A DNA stretch of 44,420 nt, from positions 1 to 44,420 of the forward strand of contig FMBT01000574.1 of the NCBI GenBank assembly GCA_900095095.1, given 5' to 3'. The translations under genes and the position numbers were made by a program. Shown here one piece after another: positions 21,542 to 31,906 of this stretch. Below the pieces are notes generated by a model. The model searched no databases. It saw nothing but the letters and a program-made list of their open reading frames with translations, and had not been told where the DNA came from. The number at the start of each line of letters is the position of its first letter. Position 1 is the first letter of the stretch. Source of the stretch: Fragilariopsis cylindrus CCMP1102 (Eukaryota; Bacillariophyta; Bacillariophyceae; Bacillariales; Bacillariaceae).

Positions 21542-22201
21542 TTAGTTGTGGGTGATGGGGTAGAAGAAATGATGATCACAGCTATCTAAGCAGGAATGCA
21601 TCATGGCACCGGTCACACCCAACATGGCAGCACGTCCATTTTGAATCTCAACATTCAAAGCACGATCACGTGCTTCGGGATCTTCAATCTGAGTTGATCC
21701 TGGGTATCCACCGGGAATAAAAACGCCGTCACCATCATATCCACCGGGTAAGTCTTGAGGTCCACCGGTGTATTGGCCTGCCGGCATGGCTATTGTTTCA
21801 GCGATACCAGCAAAGAGAGCAATTTGTGCCAATCCCAATCCTGGGACGGATGCCAATGCAGGGAAACCCATACCATTATCCAAAATACCGGAGAATGGAG
21901 TTGTTCCTGCCACATCCATATTCCCGGGGAAGGTTACACCTAGTTCTTGAACAAGCATACCCACGAAGGCAGCCATTGCAATACGTCCGTGTTTGATTTC
22001 AACCGCACGACGACGTGCGAAGGAATCAGTATCTTCGGCAAGTCCCAAAGGATCAAAGAAGTCCAATGGACCAGGATCGACACCAAGTCCATCGGGAGAA
22101 CGTGCATCAGCCTGAATTGCAGTCGAGGAACGGGAGTGTTCCGCAGCAGGCGCGAAAGCAACAGTGGAGGCGACAAGGGTGGCGGCGATGATGAGCTTCA
22201 T
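21542..22201 (-). CDS. Fucoxanthin-chlorophyll a/c light-harvesting protein (LHC superfamily)
   Basis: An intronless 219-residue protein. A signal peptide (residues 1-16) ends in VAF followed by AP, the diatom motif for import into the complex plastid. Helix A contains RRAVEIKHGRIAM and helix C contains RALNVEIQNGRAAML, the paired Glu/Arg chlorophyll-binding motifs of the family. Helix B is the PGLGLAQIALFAGIAETIA region. It binds fucoxanthin and chlorophylls a/c in thylakoid antennae. The PGGYDGDG loop and the short C-terminal end (CLDSCDHHFFYP) differ from the commonest Lhcf forms, so I leave the subfamily open. Codon use is more GC-rich than in neighbouring genes, as expected of a highly expressed gene. 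Confidence 0.95.
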   Translation of the reverse strand: MKLIIAATLVASTVAFAPAAEHSRSSTAIQADARSPDGLGVDPGPLDFFDPLGLAEDTDSFARRRAVEIKHGRIAMAAFVGMLVQELGVTFPGNMDVAGTTPFSGILDNGMGFPALASVPGLGLAQIALFAGIAETIAMPAGQYTGGPQDLPGGYDGDGVFIPGGYPGSTQIEDPEARDRALNVEIQNGRAAMLGVTGAMMHSCLDSCDHHFFYPITHN

Positions 22202-22820
22202 GATTGATTGATTGATTGACTTTTTGTTGTAAGGTTGATAGAGTGTTTGAATTTGTGTTCAATTCGTAGATTATATGAGAGCACTAGTGAATTACTTCTT
22301 GATTTTCAACGAGTAGCTTTTCCACGGTGTATTGTGTTTTTGCTACCGATATTCGTACTGGTGTTCGCATTGGGAATTAGGATTTAGTGAGCAAAGATTT
22401 GCTTCATTAAAACATCAATTCAAAAAAGGTATCTTTTCCGATAATTTTCCGGGTTACTCTTCAACAATACACATTTATGTAGTCGAACGAGTCGTAAACG
22501 TTATGTGTTCTGTTTAAAATAATATCAATGTGGCTCGCCACGCAGATAGAAGCAGACATGTATTTGGTGCACGAAAAACTCCAAACTTTCAAACAAATCA
22601 GTGAATTGAATTTTTGACTTCAACAAAAAGAAATCCTTTCCTTTTGACGTTCTTACTTCTCCTCTTGTTGCCGTCGTTCGGAAAGATTTCCCTTGACAAT
22701 TCACTTCAATAAACTTTCATACACCGTGATTCAAGCACTTGGGCAAGAAACATACATGCATGAATCGAAATCGAAATCGAATTTCCAAAATCTAGAAATA
22801 TCGAAATATACTGCATCACG
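22202..22820. promoter_or_regulatory. Divergent intergenic region: LHC and plastid-protein upstream regions
   Basis: The LHC gene (minus) and the gene at 22821 (plus) diverge from this 619-bp region. It holds an (ATTG)n tract next to the LHC start codon (about 22202-22218) and a (GAAATC)n tract at about 22764-22780 before the plus-strand start. No core promoter motif can be assigned with confidence. Confidence 0.45.
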
Positions 22821-24545
22821 ATGAGGAGAACTTTTTTGGGATTCAAATCAATTACCATTATTGATTTCATTACCGTTGTAATTTCAGTAGCAGTGACTGT
22901 TCTTTACTCATGTTTTTTGGTATCAGTAGGGCATGGATCAATGACGATGAGTGGTAGGGGTGGTGGTAGTATTATGGTCATGGCATTCGTTCCTACGAAG
23001 AACGTTATTGTCGCAGCAGCAGCACCAATCACCCTGTACACTTCTTCGACATTTCTTCTTCGGCATAAAAATGACAATATTAATATACGTGTCAAACAAC
23101 AACAACAACAACGAGAAATACAACGTGCAGTAAAAGAGAATTCAAGATTAGTATTGAAGGCTTCATTATCTTTTGATCCGGGGATGATACAAGAAATTGA
23201 AAGTGCACGTGCTGCCTTTGCGTTGTGTTTCTTTGGAGCTATTGGATCTGCAGCGGTTGGACGAGAAGGTACGTTACCGTCACCGGACCGTGCGTTGAAT
23301 TTTTTTACCTGCTTGGATTGGTCTTTAGCTTCCTAATGGAGTATGTCATATTGCAGTACTGTAAAGTCGTGTTTTTTGTTTTATCTTTTCTATTGCGATG
23401 AGAATTCATGATGAGCAAGAGATAGGAAAAAACAAACAAAAAAACAAACAGGAAGTTGGTTGATGATTGAATATGATTATGTATATCGTATTTGCTGAGA
23501 CAGTTGGGTCCATCATCATCCTTCCCCCCCCGAATTATCTCAATTGTAGTTCAATATCATCTACAGCAGTAGTAGTAGTGACAGGGGAAGCGAACTAGAA
23601 TCGATCCAGATCCATGTTGTAGACGGTATTTTTACAATTAGAATGACTTCGGGGGAAAAAAAGAAAATGATGAACAACTTACTTTACATTTGTTTTGTTT
23701 CGTTCGTTCGTTCGTCGAAATTGATTATCATAATAATATATCCGTTTTGAAAGTAAATTTTATAACCAAACACTAACTTTTCTGTTTACTTGCTGGTTTG
23801 TTTGTTCATTGTCGTTGTACTATTCTAAAAATAACGCCGTACTACTCGTATTCTGCACAATATATACGTAACAGTTATTCCTGTTACGTGGAACGAATAT
23901 CAAAAATTAAATGCCTTAGTCGGAAAGGGTACGGCCACTGTGGATGGAACAGAATTAGATTTATTAGGATATCCTGAACCTGTGTATAAAGAAGATGTTC
24001 TTGCTATTATAAATAATCATCCTCATCATAATATGACAATCTATGATATAGTAGAGACGTATCCTATTCCTAATCAAATTCCAGGTATGTTACGTTTCGA
24101 GTCATTGGCACTAGCTAATGCAGGGATAAGTCAAGTTGCCGTCCGAGCTGTATTTGATTCCATTGCTATAGGGATGAATAAAAATTCAGTAGCACCCCAA
24201 GTGGCTATTGAAAAATTTGCTCAATATAACAACAACAATGATAGTAATAGTAATGGGGGAGAGGGTGGTGGATTAGACATAATGAAATCAAATTCACAGC
24301 TAAGTAAAACAATTGGTGTCACAGCATTGATGTTTTTATTATCATTGATTGGTACGGCTGATTATTTTGCAGTGTTTCATTTCATACATGGTTGGTTTCC
24401 AGAATGGTCGGGAACATCACAATTACCCGGTTCGTTATTCGATTTTAAGAATCTAGTCGAACTTCCACATTTTTTTATGAATGATGTACCAACAACTGCT
24501 ACAACAACAACCATATTAGAATCGAACGTATTCCCAATGATTTAA
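22821..24545 (+). CDS. Conserved-looking plastid-targeted membrane protein of unknown function
   Basis: Two exons, 22821-23268 and 23875-24545, with a 606-nt GT-AG intron (GTACGT...ACAG) give 372 residues in frame. The N-terminal hydrophobic signal (about residues 12-37) is followed by MVMAFVP, an AF-type plastid cleavage motif. The mature part has ARAAFALCFFGAIGSAAVG (membrane segment), then across the intron REVIPVTWNEYQKLNALVGK, then a soluble region with LLGYPEPVYKEDVLAIINN and LALANAGISQVAVRAVFDS. A second membrane helix lies near KTIGVTALMFLLSLIGTADY. The blocks look typical of a conserved stramenopile plastid protein, but I cannot name it. Confidence 0.75.
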
Positions 24546-25115
24546 CTAATAGGTTTGAGTAGAAAGGTGAAGTATACGAAGCAAGCAGAAATGAATGATA
24601 AAAAGATAAAAATGACTTACATATATGACTAAAACAGTAAGTAAAACTTCCCTGTATTATATATGTTCTGACTAGACTCTTAGTCTTTTTTCTATTGATA
24701 TTATATTGTTTATCGTTCTAGTCCAGCAAATTGTGTCTTTGCACCGATAATATACACTCATTGATCTATTATTTGGTGGAAACCCAAGAACTATCGCCTA
24801 TAGGACAATTCAACTAGCCTGATTATATATAAACTATATTTTATTAAAGGTAGCTGCCGCTTTATCGATGAGATAAGTAATACTACTCTCACCCACAGCC
24901 GACTTATAACCCCCGTCGCAATTTAGGTTGAGCTATTTAAATTCTATTACTTATACCTTTTCCATCCGTCGCCAAAAAAGGCATCAATCCCCTGTCTCAC
25001 AAATTGAGCCACAGTACTTTTGTGCCATCCATCACCAAATCAATCCGCAATCTTTGACAATCTGAATACTCTCACACTCGGTTTCTTGTCCTATCTGTCA
25101 CTGTTTGGATGTAGT
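24546..25115. other. Intergenic between convergent genes
   Basis: The 3' flanks of the plastid protein (plus) and the amino-acid transporter (minus). AT-rich, no ORF, no clear repeat. Confidence 0.6.
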
Positions 25116-26719
25116 CTAAGCGCCCGCTTTTAATGTAATATCTGCAACTGCGCCGACTAATGCCACTACTGCAGTAAGGACACTAAGAAAAAGAAGTAAA
25201 TAATGAAGATATAATCTCCATTTTGCTGCAGTTGAACCATGTTTTTTATTCCACATAATGACTGGCAATAGAAATGTTGTTGGTGTAATCGAAATTGCAG
25301 CTGTAATAGAAGCTAAATCACTGAACTGTGTAGTAAGTAAATCCATATTAATAAAGGAGAGAGAGGGAGAGAGCGGCAAAGAAAAATACATTAGCTTGCG
25401 CTTATTTTCCATTTCATACTATATATACGTATATCATATTTTCTTCCCTCATAGATCAACGATATATATATATATAAACTTACAATTGGTATAAAAATTG
25501 CAATACAAGCTGCTGCTGTAACATAAACAAATCTAATTACAAAATTAATTTTCCAATTTCTTGAATGATAATTAATATGATCAGAATCCATTGTTAAACC
25601 TGTTATATCTCTTAATAATGTAAATGCTGCTTGATTTTGAATACAGCTGCTTCTGTGGATGTTTTAATCATTATAAATATCCATACCACGTACATTGCAT
25701 CCTTACTCAGTACATTATTAATACTTAATAATACTTCTGATTCAATTTGATAGCCAAATGCAGCAAAACCAATTAATGCAACAGTTATATATGCAGGATA
25801 TGAAGAACCAAATGCAACTGTAACAGCTTTTTTCATATCAGATTTTGAATCCTTAGTATCATGATCATGTAGTGATGCTTGTATATCAGGTAGTAAAGAA
25901 TGGAAACCATACCCAAACATAATTGCACCAAATGATGCCATCAATGTAAACTTATATACAGGATCTTCTGTTACCGATAATGGTGGTTCGTATACAATAG
26001 GTGTACCATTATTAGAAGCTGAATCAATTAATGCAACAATCGAACCAGCAATACTATATCCAACAATTAAAAATGCCGCAAATGCACCACAAACACTCAC
26101 TTGCCATGCACGATTCAAATCGGGAAGTAAAGAAAGTACCATAATAATACCGGCATCCTAAACAATACAATACGAACCAAAACAAAACAAAACAAAACAA
26201 AAAGGCATGAGGCATGAGGTGAGTACAGTACGTGGATTGGGCGATTAAGTTGATACGGATGAAGAAAGAAGAGGGCATCGTATCCTATTTCGCATCCTCG
26301 TTCTTTTTCGATTCGATTTACCGATTTCCGATTCAAACAGAGATAACAATAAGGAGAACAAACAACAATAATAATGTATAAAACTTACAATAACTAACCA
26401 CCATCTTTCACTAATATTTTGTACACCGTTTAATGAATCAACTGTTGCTAATGCTTGACCACCAATTAAAATCATAATAGCTGGTTAATGGGAAGAAATT
26501 CAAAAATTGTGCAGGACGAACAGTAAAACGTGAAAATCCTACACCCATTATATTATCTGCAACTTCACTATACGTTCCCTGTCCCTTTTCTCGTAAATCA
26601 ATCAAAAGGATTGCTGTATAATAACAACATGCACTTAGACATGTAATGAAAATTGATGCTAAAGTAGGAAGAATAATGAAAGAGAACATGTTGTTTTGCG
26701 AGTGAGTGTTTGTGCGTTC

Positions 26720-26753
<34 letters not shown>

Positions 26754-27136
26754 AAGAGAGGGATCGAAAGAACAGGTACATGACCATATCATTTCATGTC
26801 ATTTCATTTCATTTATACAATAACATACATACCACCGTACCAACCTAAATAGGATGTTGCATATGGAAAACCTAATATACCTGTACCAATCATTGTTACA
26901 ATAGAATGATAAAATGCAAGCAACCAAATATATTTTGAATGTTGTTGTCCTTGTTCGGATGATGTTTCAGATTGAGTATCGCTCTTGGATGCGCCATCGC
27001 CTTTATTATTATCATCGTCATCGACGACATCCAATGCAATTGCAGCATCAATCATACTGCTACTGCTTTTGAAAGCTTCTGTTCTAGATGTTACATTTTT
27101 CTCATCATTAATTTTCTTATCATCACCGCTCATCAT
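25116..27136 (-). CDS. AAAP-family amino acid transporter (two frame breaks)
   Basis: Minus-strand exons: 27136-26833, 26658-26389, 26157-25484 and 25325-25116, with introns of 174, 231 and 158 nt (all GT-AG). They give about 485 residues. The first ATG in frame (27136 or 27133) is used because the open frame upstream has no ATG. The Asp/Lys-rich cytosolic N terminus leads into helix 1, MIGTGILGFPYATSYLGWYG, the hallmark of the amino acid/auxin permease (AAAP, SLC32/36/38) family. About ten more hydrophobic helices follow, among them MASFGAIMFGYGFHSLLPDI and a C-terminal block ITPTTFLLPVIMW. It is a secondary transporter, probably for amino acids with H+ or Na+; the membrane is not known. One extra base near 26476-26490 and one missing base near 25635-25650 break the frame inside exons. 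Confidence 0.8.
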
Positions 27137-27826
27137 GATTCCTGCTTTTGCTTTTTCTTTGTTGTTGTCGTTATTGTTGTTGTCTATCTTCGGTAAGTTC
27201 TCGTTACTGCACGTCAGACGCACGTCAGACAAAACAAGATTGTTGTCAAAGTAAGACTACAAATGTGTGCTGCGATGAAGTTGGTAAAAAGGATTCTGAA
27301 GTTGTACAAAGGAGCGGAATTAAATTTGTTTACGGTTCATTTTAGTGTGATGAATTTTTTTAAATCGCAATCTTCGGGCCCGACCACCAATGCTGACGAT
27401 GTATGACGATGAATGAAGATATGAGATACTGTTTTGAGCATTTTTTTATATTTAAAAGAGCGTGTGCGACGGCCAAAAAACACATCACCGACGCTAAAAA
27501 TATAGTAAATGCATTTTTTTTCTCCTCTTAAAAATTGATAGTCCGTCCGAGCGCCCAATAACCTCGAAATCTTGAATTCCGACCATTTATTTATCTACTA
27601 ATTTTTTCAAGTCCCTACCATACTTTACGATTGAATCAATCATTCATGTTGCACTCCGGAGAACGTGTGGTCCTACTATGGTAGCTACTACTACAGTAGG
27701 GGAATAGATCATTCTCGATCTTGTTATCATTTAGATTACAAGCGTTGTTTATATATCTGCATTGACTCATTTTTTTTTTATTTACATTTATATCTTGCAT
27801 TTACCTATTACAAAATTCCTGTAGTT
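27137..27826. other. Intergenic; upstream of transporter and 3' of GT14 fusion
   Basis: No supported gene. It includes the upstream side of the transporter (an in-frame stop and no ATG before 27136). Confidence 0.5.
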
Positions 27827-30145
27827 TTAGGACTGACTTGTCTTATTCTTTTGTTGTTGAAAATTAACTAATTGTTCATTAAAAATAATTTCACCTGTAT
27901 GAGATAAATCAACTTTTGTCATTGATGAAATTGTTGCATCACTGTTACTGTTACTGTTACTATTACCACCACCACCGCCATTATTGTTATTATTAATATT
28001 ATTTAACCACGATAAAACAACTTGTGTATCCGATGTTATTGTACGTGCAAATAAATAACCAGATTTATTATATATAGTATCATCCACATAATCTAATGTA
28101 CTACCGGTAGATGGTCCATCTGGATTACTATCCATACTATCATACATGAATGGTAAATTATGTTCAAATTGACCCGGTCCATGTTGATTTTGTTTTTGTT
28201 TTTGTCCATGATTTTGATTGTTGTTGTTGTTGTTGTTGTAGTATTCATTAGCTAATGTAGCAAAATAATATTCATCACTTGTAATCATCATTTCAAAGTT
28301 CGATGTTTCATCATTACGTGGATTAGCAAACCATACTGCATCCTTATGTGTCATAGTAAACCATAATTTTGATCTAAATACTTTTGCATAACCATAATTT
28401 GTGGCTGGTTGTGCAAATCCACCTATAGTACAGTACAGTATATAAATATTGTGTTTTATTTTATTTTGGTTGCATGTACGTTAAAAGAAAAAAGATATGT
28501 TAGAATGAAATGAAATCTTAATTTACAAACAAACAAACTGATTCAGATTCATTCATTCAACCAGTCGTAGACGTAATCTCTATCGTCATCGTCATTGTCA
28601 TTGTCGTCGTCATCATCGTTATCGTCATCATCGCCATCGTCACCATCTACCGCCCCGCCACCGTTCGCAACAATATGCGATACGATTACTGCACAGTACC
28701 TACAACAACGACTACGACGACAACAACGACGACACCTTATACTGATTGATAGCTTTCCAAATCTCTTGCTCACTTAAAATATTAAAACTTCAATCAATAA
28801 ACTTCTATAAACTAAACTTACCACCCATTTGAATATCACCTGTACCATAACCAACATTAGGATTATCAACATTAGTACCATATCTAAATATATACGGTGT
28901 ATGTTTTCATCATCTGGATATTTTTTCAAATCTAGATTTTTGACGATTTTGATTCTGATTCATCATTTTTTGTTTTTGTTCTGATTAGTTCATTGACTAT
29001 ATCTTGTGCACTTAATAATGGTATTGAATCACCACTAACCAGTATATAATGTGTATCCTTATCACTTTCTGCGTCATTACTATTATTACCATCCTTAGTA
29101 GTACTAGTACTACTATTACTATTTTGATGATGAATCGCATACCGTAATAATTGTATTGTTGCACGTACTATCGATATTGTTATACGATTTGTATATATTG
29201 TTGGAACAATATGACAAAAATCAGGTATATTATTATTCTCAATAGTATTAATTTTATTATTTTTGTCATGAACGTACACCTGTACATCAACAACATTAGT
29301 ATCAGTGGTGTTCATTGCAACAAATTGACTCCATATATCAGGACGAATAAATCCATCCGTTGACAGAACTAAAACAACCAGTTTTTGTCTTTCACTACGT
29401 TTTTCCGCTCCTTCGTTTTTACTACTGACGCTTGTTGGAAAATCATCATTGTCATCATTATCATCATTGCCATTGTCATTAAATGTTGTTGTGGACGGTA
29501 ATAATGGTTCATTTCTTAGTATAATTTCACTATAATAGTCAATGGATGATTGTAAATCACGTTTGCCACGATAAAATTCAACAGCACGCCGTGGATCTGA
29601 CTCACTACTACTTGGACTTGAACTTTTAAATCAAATGGTGATATACCTTCTAAAACTTGTACATATTTTTGAGATGTTATATCAAAACACAAACCTTGAT
29701 ACATATGACAGTCTAATTGCGTAAAAATTTCATTTGGATACATTTGTGCTAATGGTTTCCATACAACATCACTTATAATGTCACATACATTATCTAGATC
29801 TGGACGTAATAAACATTTTTTGGTATTAATTTTAATAAAAAATCGTGATCGTCTTCTTCCTTTATTATGAATAGTTAACAATTGTTCATATATTTCTGGT
29901 GTTAAATCAATAACAGTACCAGGTTTTGTGTCTATAACTCTTGCTGCTATCAATGATGCGGTGGCTGATAATGATACCTCTTCTTCTGCTGCTGCTGCTG
30001 CTGCTGCTGCTACGCCTATTACGCCACTACTACTACGTCCTCCATTATTGTTGAATAAGTCGGTGGTGATATTACTCAATAATAACAATATCAGAAGAAA
30101 ACGAAAAGGGATGGTCCTATTCTTCTTCATGATAGTGGCAATCAT
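27827..30145 (-). CDS. Thioredoxin-fold / GT14 (core-2/I-branching type) fusion, frame-broken
   Basis: Minus-strand exon 1 is 30145-28822, then a 399-nt GT-AG intron, then exon 2, 28422-27827. It would code about 640 residues. A signal peptide (FRFLLILLLLSNI) and an Ala8 tract precede a PDI-like thioredoxin-fold region (about residues 95-205: RFFIKINTKKC, WKPLAQMYPNEIFTQLDC, FYRGKRDLQSSIDYYSE). The usual CxxC active site is not recognisable. Next is a glycosyltransferase domain with LVVLVLSTDGFIRPDIW, YVHD, IVPTIYTNRITISIVRAT, YILVSGDSIPLLS and SDEYYFATLANEY. This order matches core-2/I-branching GT14 enzymes, which build glycans in the secretory pathway. Three missing single bases break the frame: at 29622-29630, 28937-28941 and 28904-28907, all at A/T runs. 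The acceptor is unknown. Confidence 0.65.
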
Positions 30146-30530
30146 CGTATATCGTTTTCTCGTTGATATCTATCGTTGGTATTGCGTTTCTGTATTTACT
30201 GTATACTTTGTTCGATCCGTTTGTTCGTTACCGCAATAGTTTGTATGAATGTGTATAACTCTACAGTACGACAATACAAATTTACTATCTATTAGGGGGT
30301 TTAAGGTCAGGCGCAAAAAAACATATCTTCGGCTTCTTCTTTTGGAAAGATCGATCGACTGACTGAATCGACTCATTCGACTAGATTCATTCAATGAAAG
30401 ATTTTTGTCGCGCTCTGCTTCGCCCCGCGATGCATGATAAACGCATGAACTTTTAGATTTAAGCCACACACAGAATGCAGAATCATAATACTGTACTATT
30501 ATTATTTCGGGAAAATTCTTGGATGTCAGG
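30146..30530. other. Intergenic upstream of GT14 fusion
   Basis: No gene seen. It runs up to the left end of the TTAA-flanked transposon. Confidence 0.5.
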
Positions 30531-31711
30531 TTAACTTTTTCCTGCCGCGTGTTTACAATTGTTTACAATTTTTTGCGCGCTTAAAATAAAATAAAATAAC
30601 AGCGCAAAATGCTAGCATTTTATCATAAAAAATATAGGTGAAATTCCTCCTCCTGGTAACCCCCAAACTGGCTCTATTTGCATCAATACCTGGACCTATC
30701 CAAAAAACCAAATATGCAGAAGGATGTAATACTACTTCAAAAAGAATCTGACAAAGTGATAGCTCTCAGGGATATGATCTAACGGCGTCATCACGCGAGC
30801 CAAACCATCCTCCTGGTGGTTGAAATAATTAATTTCAATTCTAATCAAAATCTTGCATACGCGCTGTCGGGTCCTGTATCTCCATTGGATCCGTTTCCTG
30901 GGATGTACAACTCAACGATATTCTTATTGAAGTATAATCACACCCTTCTACACATTTGGTTTATTGGTTGGGTCCAAAAATTGAAGTAGTTGGAGCAACT
31001 TTAGTGATGGCAATGGGAGTGGGATCTTGGAACGAAAATTGGTAGATCCATATGCGCGCTGCCGGGTCCTGTAGCTCAGTTGTTACCAGTCCCTGAGAGC
31101 TCTCACTTTCTCGATGTCTTTTTGAAGTATCATTGTGGCCTGCTACATATTTGGTTTATTGGATAGGTCCCGTTATTGATGTAGTTAGAGCAAATTTGGA
31201 TTTTACCATGGGAGGAGGATTTTGGAGCGAAAATCGATTCATAGGCGCGCGCTTCCGGGTCCTGTAGCTCCAATGGTGCCTGTTCCTAAGAGCTACAACT
31301 TTCTCGATGTATTTTTGGATTAGCATTGTGGCCTGCTACATATTTGGTTTATTGGATAGGTCCCGTTATTGATGTAGTTAGAGCAAATTTGGATTTTACC
31401 ATGGAAAATAAATTTGAAATAATATGGGTTTCTATAATGTCATAAAAATAGCAGTACTACAGTACTACAAGAGAACTGCCAAAAATAAAATGATATTAAC
31501 ATCAAATACATGTACTATAGACCTCAATTGAGCTATATGATGGTTGAGATTTCTCATAATGGTCTTTGAATGATGTATATTGACCTTGTATAACATGGTC
31601 AATGGTCAAGAAATTGCAATTTTAATGACATTACTAGTAATTTGTGAGGTAAATTATTTTTATTTTCATGCGCGAAAATCAGAAAATAGTGCGGCGGCAG
31701 GAAAAAGTTAA
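30531..31711. mobile_element. Non-autonomous TTAA-flanked DNA transposon (piggyBac-like ends)
   Basis: TTAACTTTTTCCTGCCGC at 30531-30548 is exactly inverted at 31694-31711. TTAA is at both outer edges, so the element proper is 30535-31707 (1173 bp) with a 14-bp terminal inverted repeat and a 4-bp TTAA target duplication. Weaker inverted similarity (TTTTGCGCGC...AAAATAAAA) continues inside the ends. TTAA target sites are the hallmark of piggyBac-type transposons, but the terminal bases are not the classical CCC, so the assignment is tentative. No transposase ORF is present. The interior is made of 193-195 bp tandem repeats plus one inverted copy. Confidence 0.8.
30861..31402. repeat. 193-195 bp tandem repeats inside the transposon
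   Basis: Three units start at about 30861, 31056 and 31249. Each begins GCGCT..CGGGTCCTGTA and contains ACATATTTGGTTTATTGG. The last two are most alike. A diverged copy in reverse orientation lies at about 30690-30800 (GGACCTATCCAA...CTCTCAGGGA). Confidence 0.85.
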
Positions 31712-31906
31712 GCGAAAAGCAAGTAGTATCAACGTTTCTTTGCTACGGTTATATGTTCCATAATAGTAATAAAGCAACAACAACATAAGATAACAGAATA
31801 GTGTACGACGCAAAACTGGTCTTACTATTGCAATAAAGTACTGTAACAGATACGAGACACAAGCAAAGTGCCACACAACAACGGGGTATCCGTTAGAGCA
31901 AGAAAG

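Noticed and set aside
21755..22207. Several plus-strand open frames opposite the LHC gene
   Set aside because: They are antisense shadows of a clear minus-strand LHC coding sequence and show no protein features.
26598..26792. Possible extra coding segment with His-Thr repeats before transporter exon 2
   Set aside because: It is a GT/GA microsatellite within intron 1. The acceptor CTACTTTAG at 26659 gives a better in-frame join to helix 1.
29987..30010. (GCA)8 poly-Ala tract as a repeat expansion of interest
   Set aside because: Short and within the range of ordinary low-complexity coding in this genome.
31071..31120. TAGCTCAGTTG in the transposon repeats resembles a tRNA A box
   Set aside because: No matching B box (GGTTCGAnnCC) follows at the right distance, and other repeat copies lose the motif. 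It is not a tRNA gene or a convincing tRNA-derived SINE.
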